This document shows positions 29,481-30,614 of a stretch of 30,614 bases of DNA, one piece after another. The stretch spans positions 1-30,614 of the forward strand of contig JAIPMN010000292.1 of NCBI GenBank assembly GCA_020650975.1, in the 5' to 3' direction. Source of the stretch: Apostichopus californicus (lineage: Eukaryota > Echinodermata > Holothuroidea > Aspidochirotida > Stichopodidae). Below the pieces are notes generated by a model. That model was not told where the DNA came from. It saw nothing but the letters and a program-made list of their open reading frames with translations, and did not search any database. The position numbers were made by a program, and so were the translations under genes. How positions within the stretch are numbered: the first letter of the stretch is position 1; each line of letters opens with the position of its first letter.

Positions 29481-30614
29481 TGCATATGGCTCTAATCTAC
29501 CTCAAGAACAACATAAAGAAAAATACAAACAGTCCTCTCAATGTGTAGTTTCCATAGACTTACAGTATGATACAGACTTCTTGATTGGTCTAACTGATAC
29601 AAAATGTAACGTAAGAGGCAAAGCACCCGCCAGCCATGAAACAAAACGGAGGTTTATAAGGTCTGCATACATCAAATACCCATGTAGGGAAAGAACATAC
29701 TGACTCTTAATTACAATGACCAGCTACGCATGCGACTGAACACTTCAATTTGCATTTCATTTGCATAATTAGAGTAGAATAATCTTTCACACTACAGCCA
29801 TATAATCATTCATTAACTGATTCATTTCTACACTATGATTGTATGTAGGTCTAAAGAGCTAACCCTGCCAGTGACTACTGACCCTCTAATCTCGTTTATT
29901 ACGCCTCCCAGTAAGGCCTTTATATGATGGTCTAGACACCCTGGAGGTATATCTATTTATATGTAAATGAATTGTACAGTAGTCTCGAAAAGTATAAATT
30001 ATCGCTGGAAAAGTAACGTCGAACACAATCTACAGTAATCTGGGAAGTCGTTGCGAGTTTTCCCAAAGTTCTGCCGGTTGGAACAAAGAACTCTTTAAAC
30101 TAAGTTCTTTGTTGCAATTTGACTTTTAAGATAATTGAAGCCTCTATATTGTCAACATTTGTGTGTCTAGTTGGGATGGCTTTAGTTGTAACGTACATGC
30201 TCCAGATGTGAATGAAACATTTGTTAAGAAAAAACCCCCCCCAAAACGTATCTTAGTTATTAACTACAGTACTGTACCTCCTAGAATACCTTGCAATACC
30301 TGTCTGGTCTGACACACTCTCTGTGAAAGTACAGACAGAGTTCTGTAGTAGTTGCTGTAGTATTCAGGCTCAATAGAATGATTTGAATCATATGTAGTAG
30401 CATGGACACTTCTAATTCCGGACACCTAAGCCTTAAAACACCCCAAAACTATATCTTCTGGTATAAATCACCTGAAAATATACTTGATATGGTGGGAGGA
30501 GTGTGTTATATTACGATACATGGCCAAACTTTCTTTCCTGCAAACTGTTTTCACGTTGTATTCCAAGAAGATTCTTGTGATTGTGGAACTGGTATTTCTT
30601 TGCTAGAGTATTGC

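Larger units (their letters stand above)
21619..30614 (+). other. UNC119 intron 3, or its start (no further exon found)
   Basis: Begins with a GTAAGT donor and runs to the window edge without the expected UNC119 exon 4. I looked for the conserved VEFTVGD, NNFRMIERHYF, FGFCIP and CEHIY segments on the + strand and saw none. Contents are repeats, a cluster of DR1-type motifs, cryptic splice-flanked segments and an AAT array. No conserved protein frame was seen on the minus strand. Confidence 0.6.

Noticed and set aside
29740-29775. TTCAATTTGCATTTCATTTGC, reminiscent of the UNC119 FDFxFGF segment
   Set aside because: Translation gives FNLHFICI, without the Gly-Phe-Cys-Ile-Pro that follows in UNC119, and no splice acceptor in phase.

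Overview
The window looks like nuclear DNA from an animal. It is AT-rich and gene-poor, its coding exons are split by GT-AG introns, and it holds microsatellites, a minisatellite, decayed transposons and a 10-N assembly gap inside a C-run. A marine invertebrate deuterostome, perhaps an echinoderm such as a sea cucumber, is my best guess. That rests only on gene content, intron size and repeat style, so the taxon is uncertain.

Two conserved protein genes lie head to tail on the + strand. The first (coding exons 3676-3845, 4316-4502 and 6171-6398) is MTRFR (C12orf65/mtRF-R family), a mitochondrial ribosome-rescue factor with an intact GGQ motif. All of its recognisable coding exons are present and give a predicted 194-residue protein. 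The second (8166-8370, 17243-17356 and 21507-21618) is the 5' part of UNC119, the lipid-binding trafficking chaperone. The N-terminal 143 codons are here, and the remaining beta-sandwich exons were not found, so the gene runs off the right edge. About 1.77 kb separates the MTRFR stop from the UNC119 start. The two proteins act in different pathways (mitochondrial translation rescue and ciliary/membrane lipoprotein transport), and I see no sign that they work together.

Region by region: 1-3675 is 5' flank with a 22-bp tandem repeat, an ETS-type site and a possible small leading exon. 3676-6398 is MTRFR. 6399-8165 holds the MTRFR 3' UTR and polyA signals, a decayed CR1-like LINE 3' end on the minus strand, and a CpG-rich, hairpin-rich UNC119 promoter/5' UTR. 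8371-17242 is UNC119 intron 1, with two related TTAA-flanked MITE-like copies, the N gap, and a 32-34 bp minisatellite built around the palindrome TACTGTACAGTA. 17357-21506 is intron 2, with a 155-bp-period duplication and a CpG-rich island. 21619-30614 is intron 3 or beyond, with DR1-type nuclear-receptor motifs, a (GT)n tract, a large AAT array and cryptic exon-like signals.

The window does not contain an obvious new multi-gene system. The points most worth checking are the acidic loop in UNC119, the dense TACTGTA/TACAGTA motif, the MITE pair, the CpG-rich intronic island and the frame-preserving 30-nt microexon candidate.
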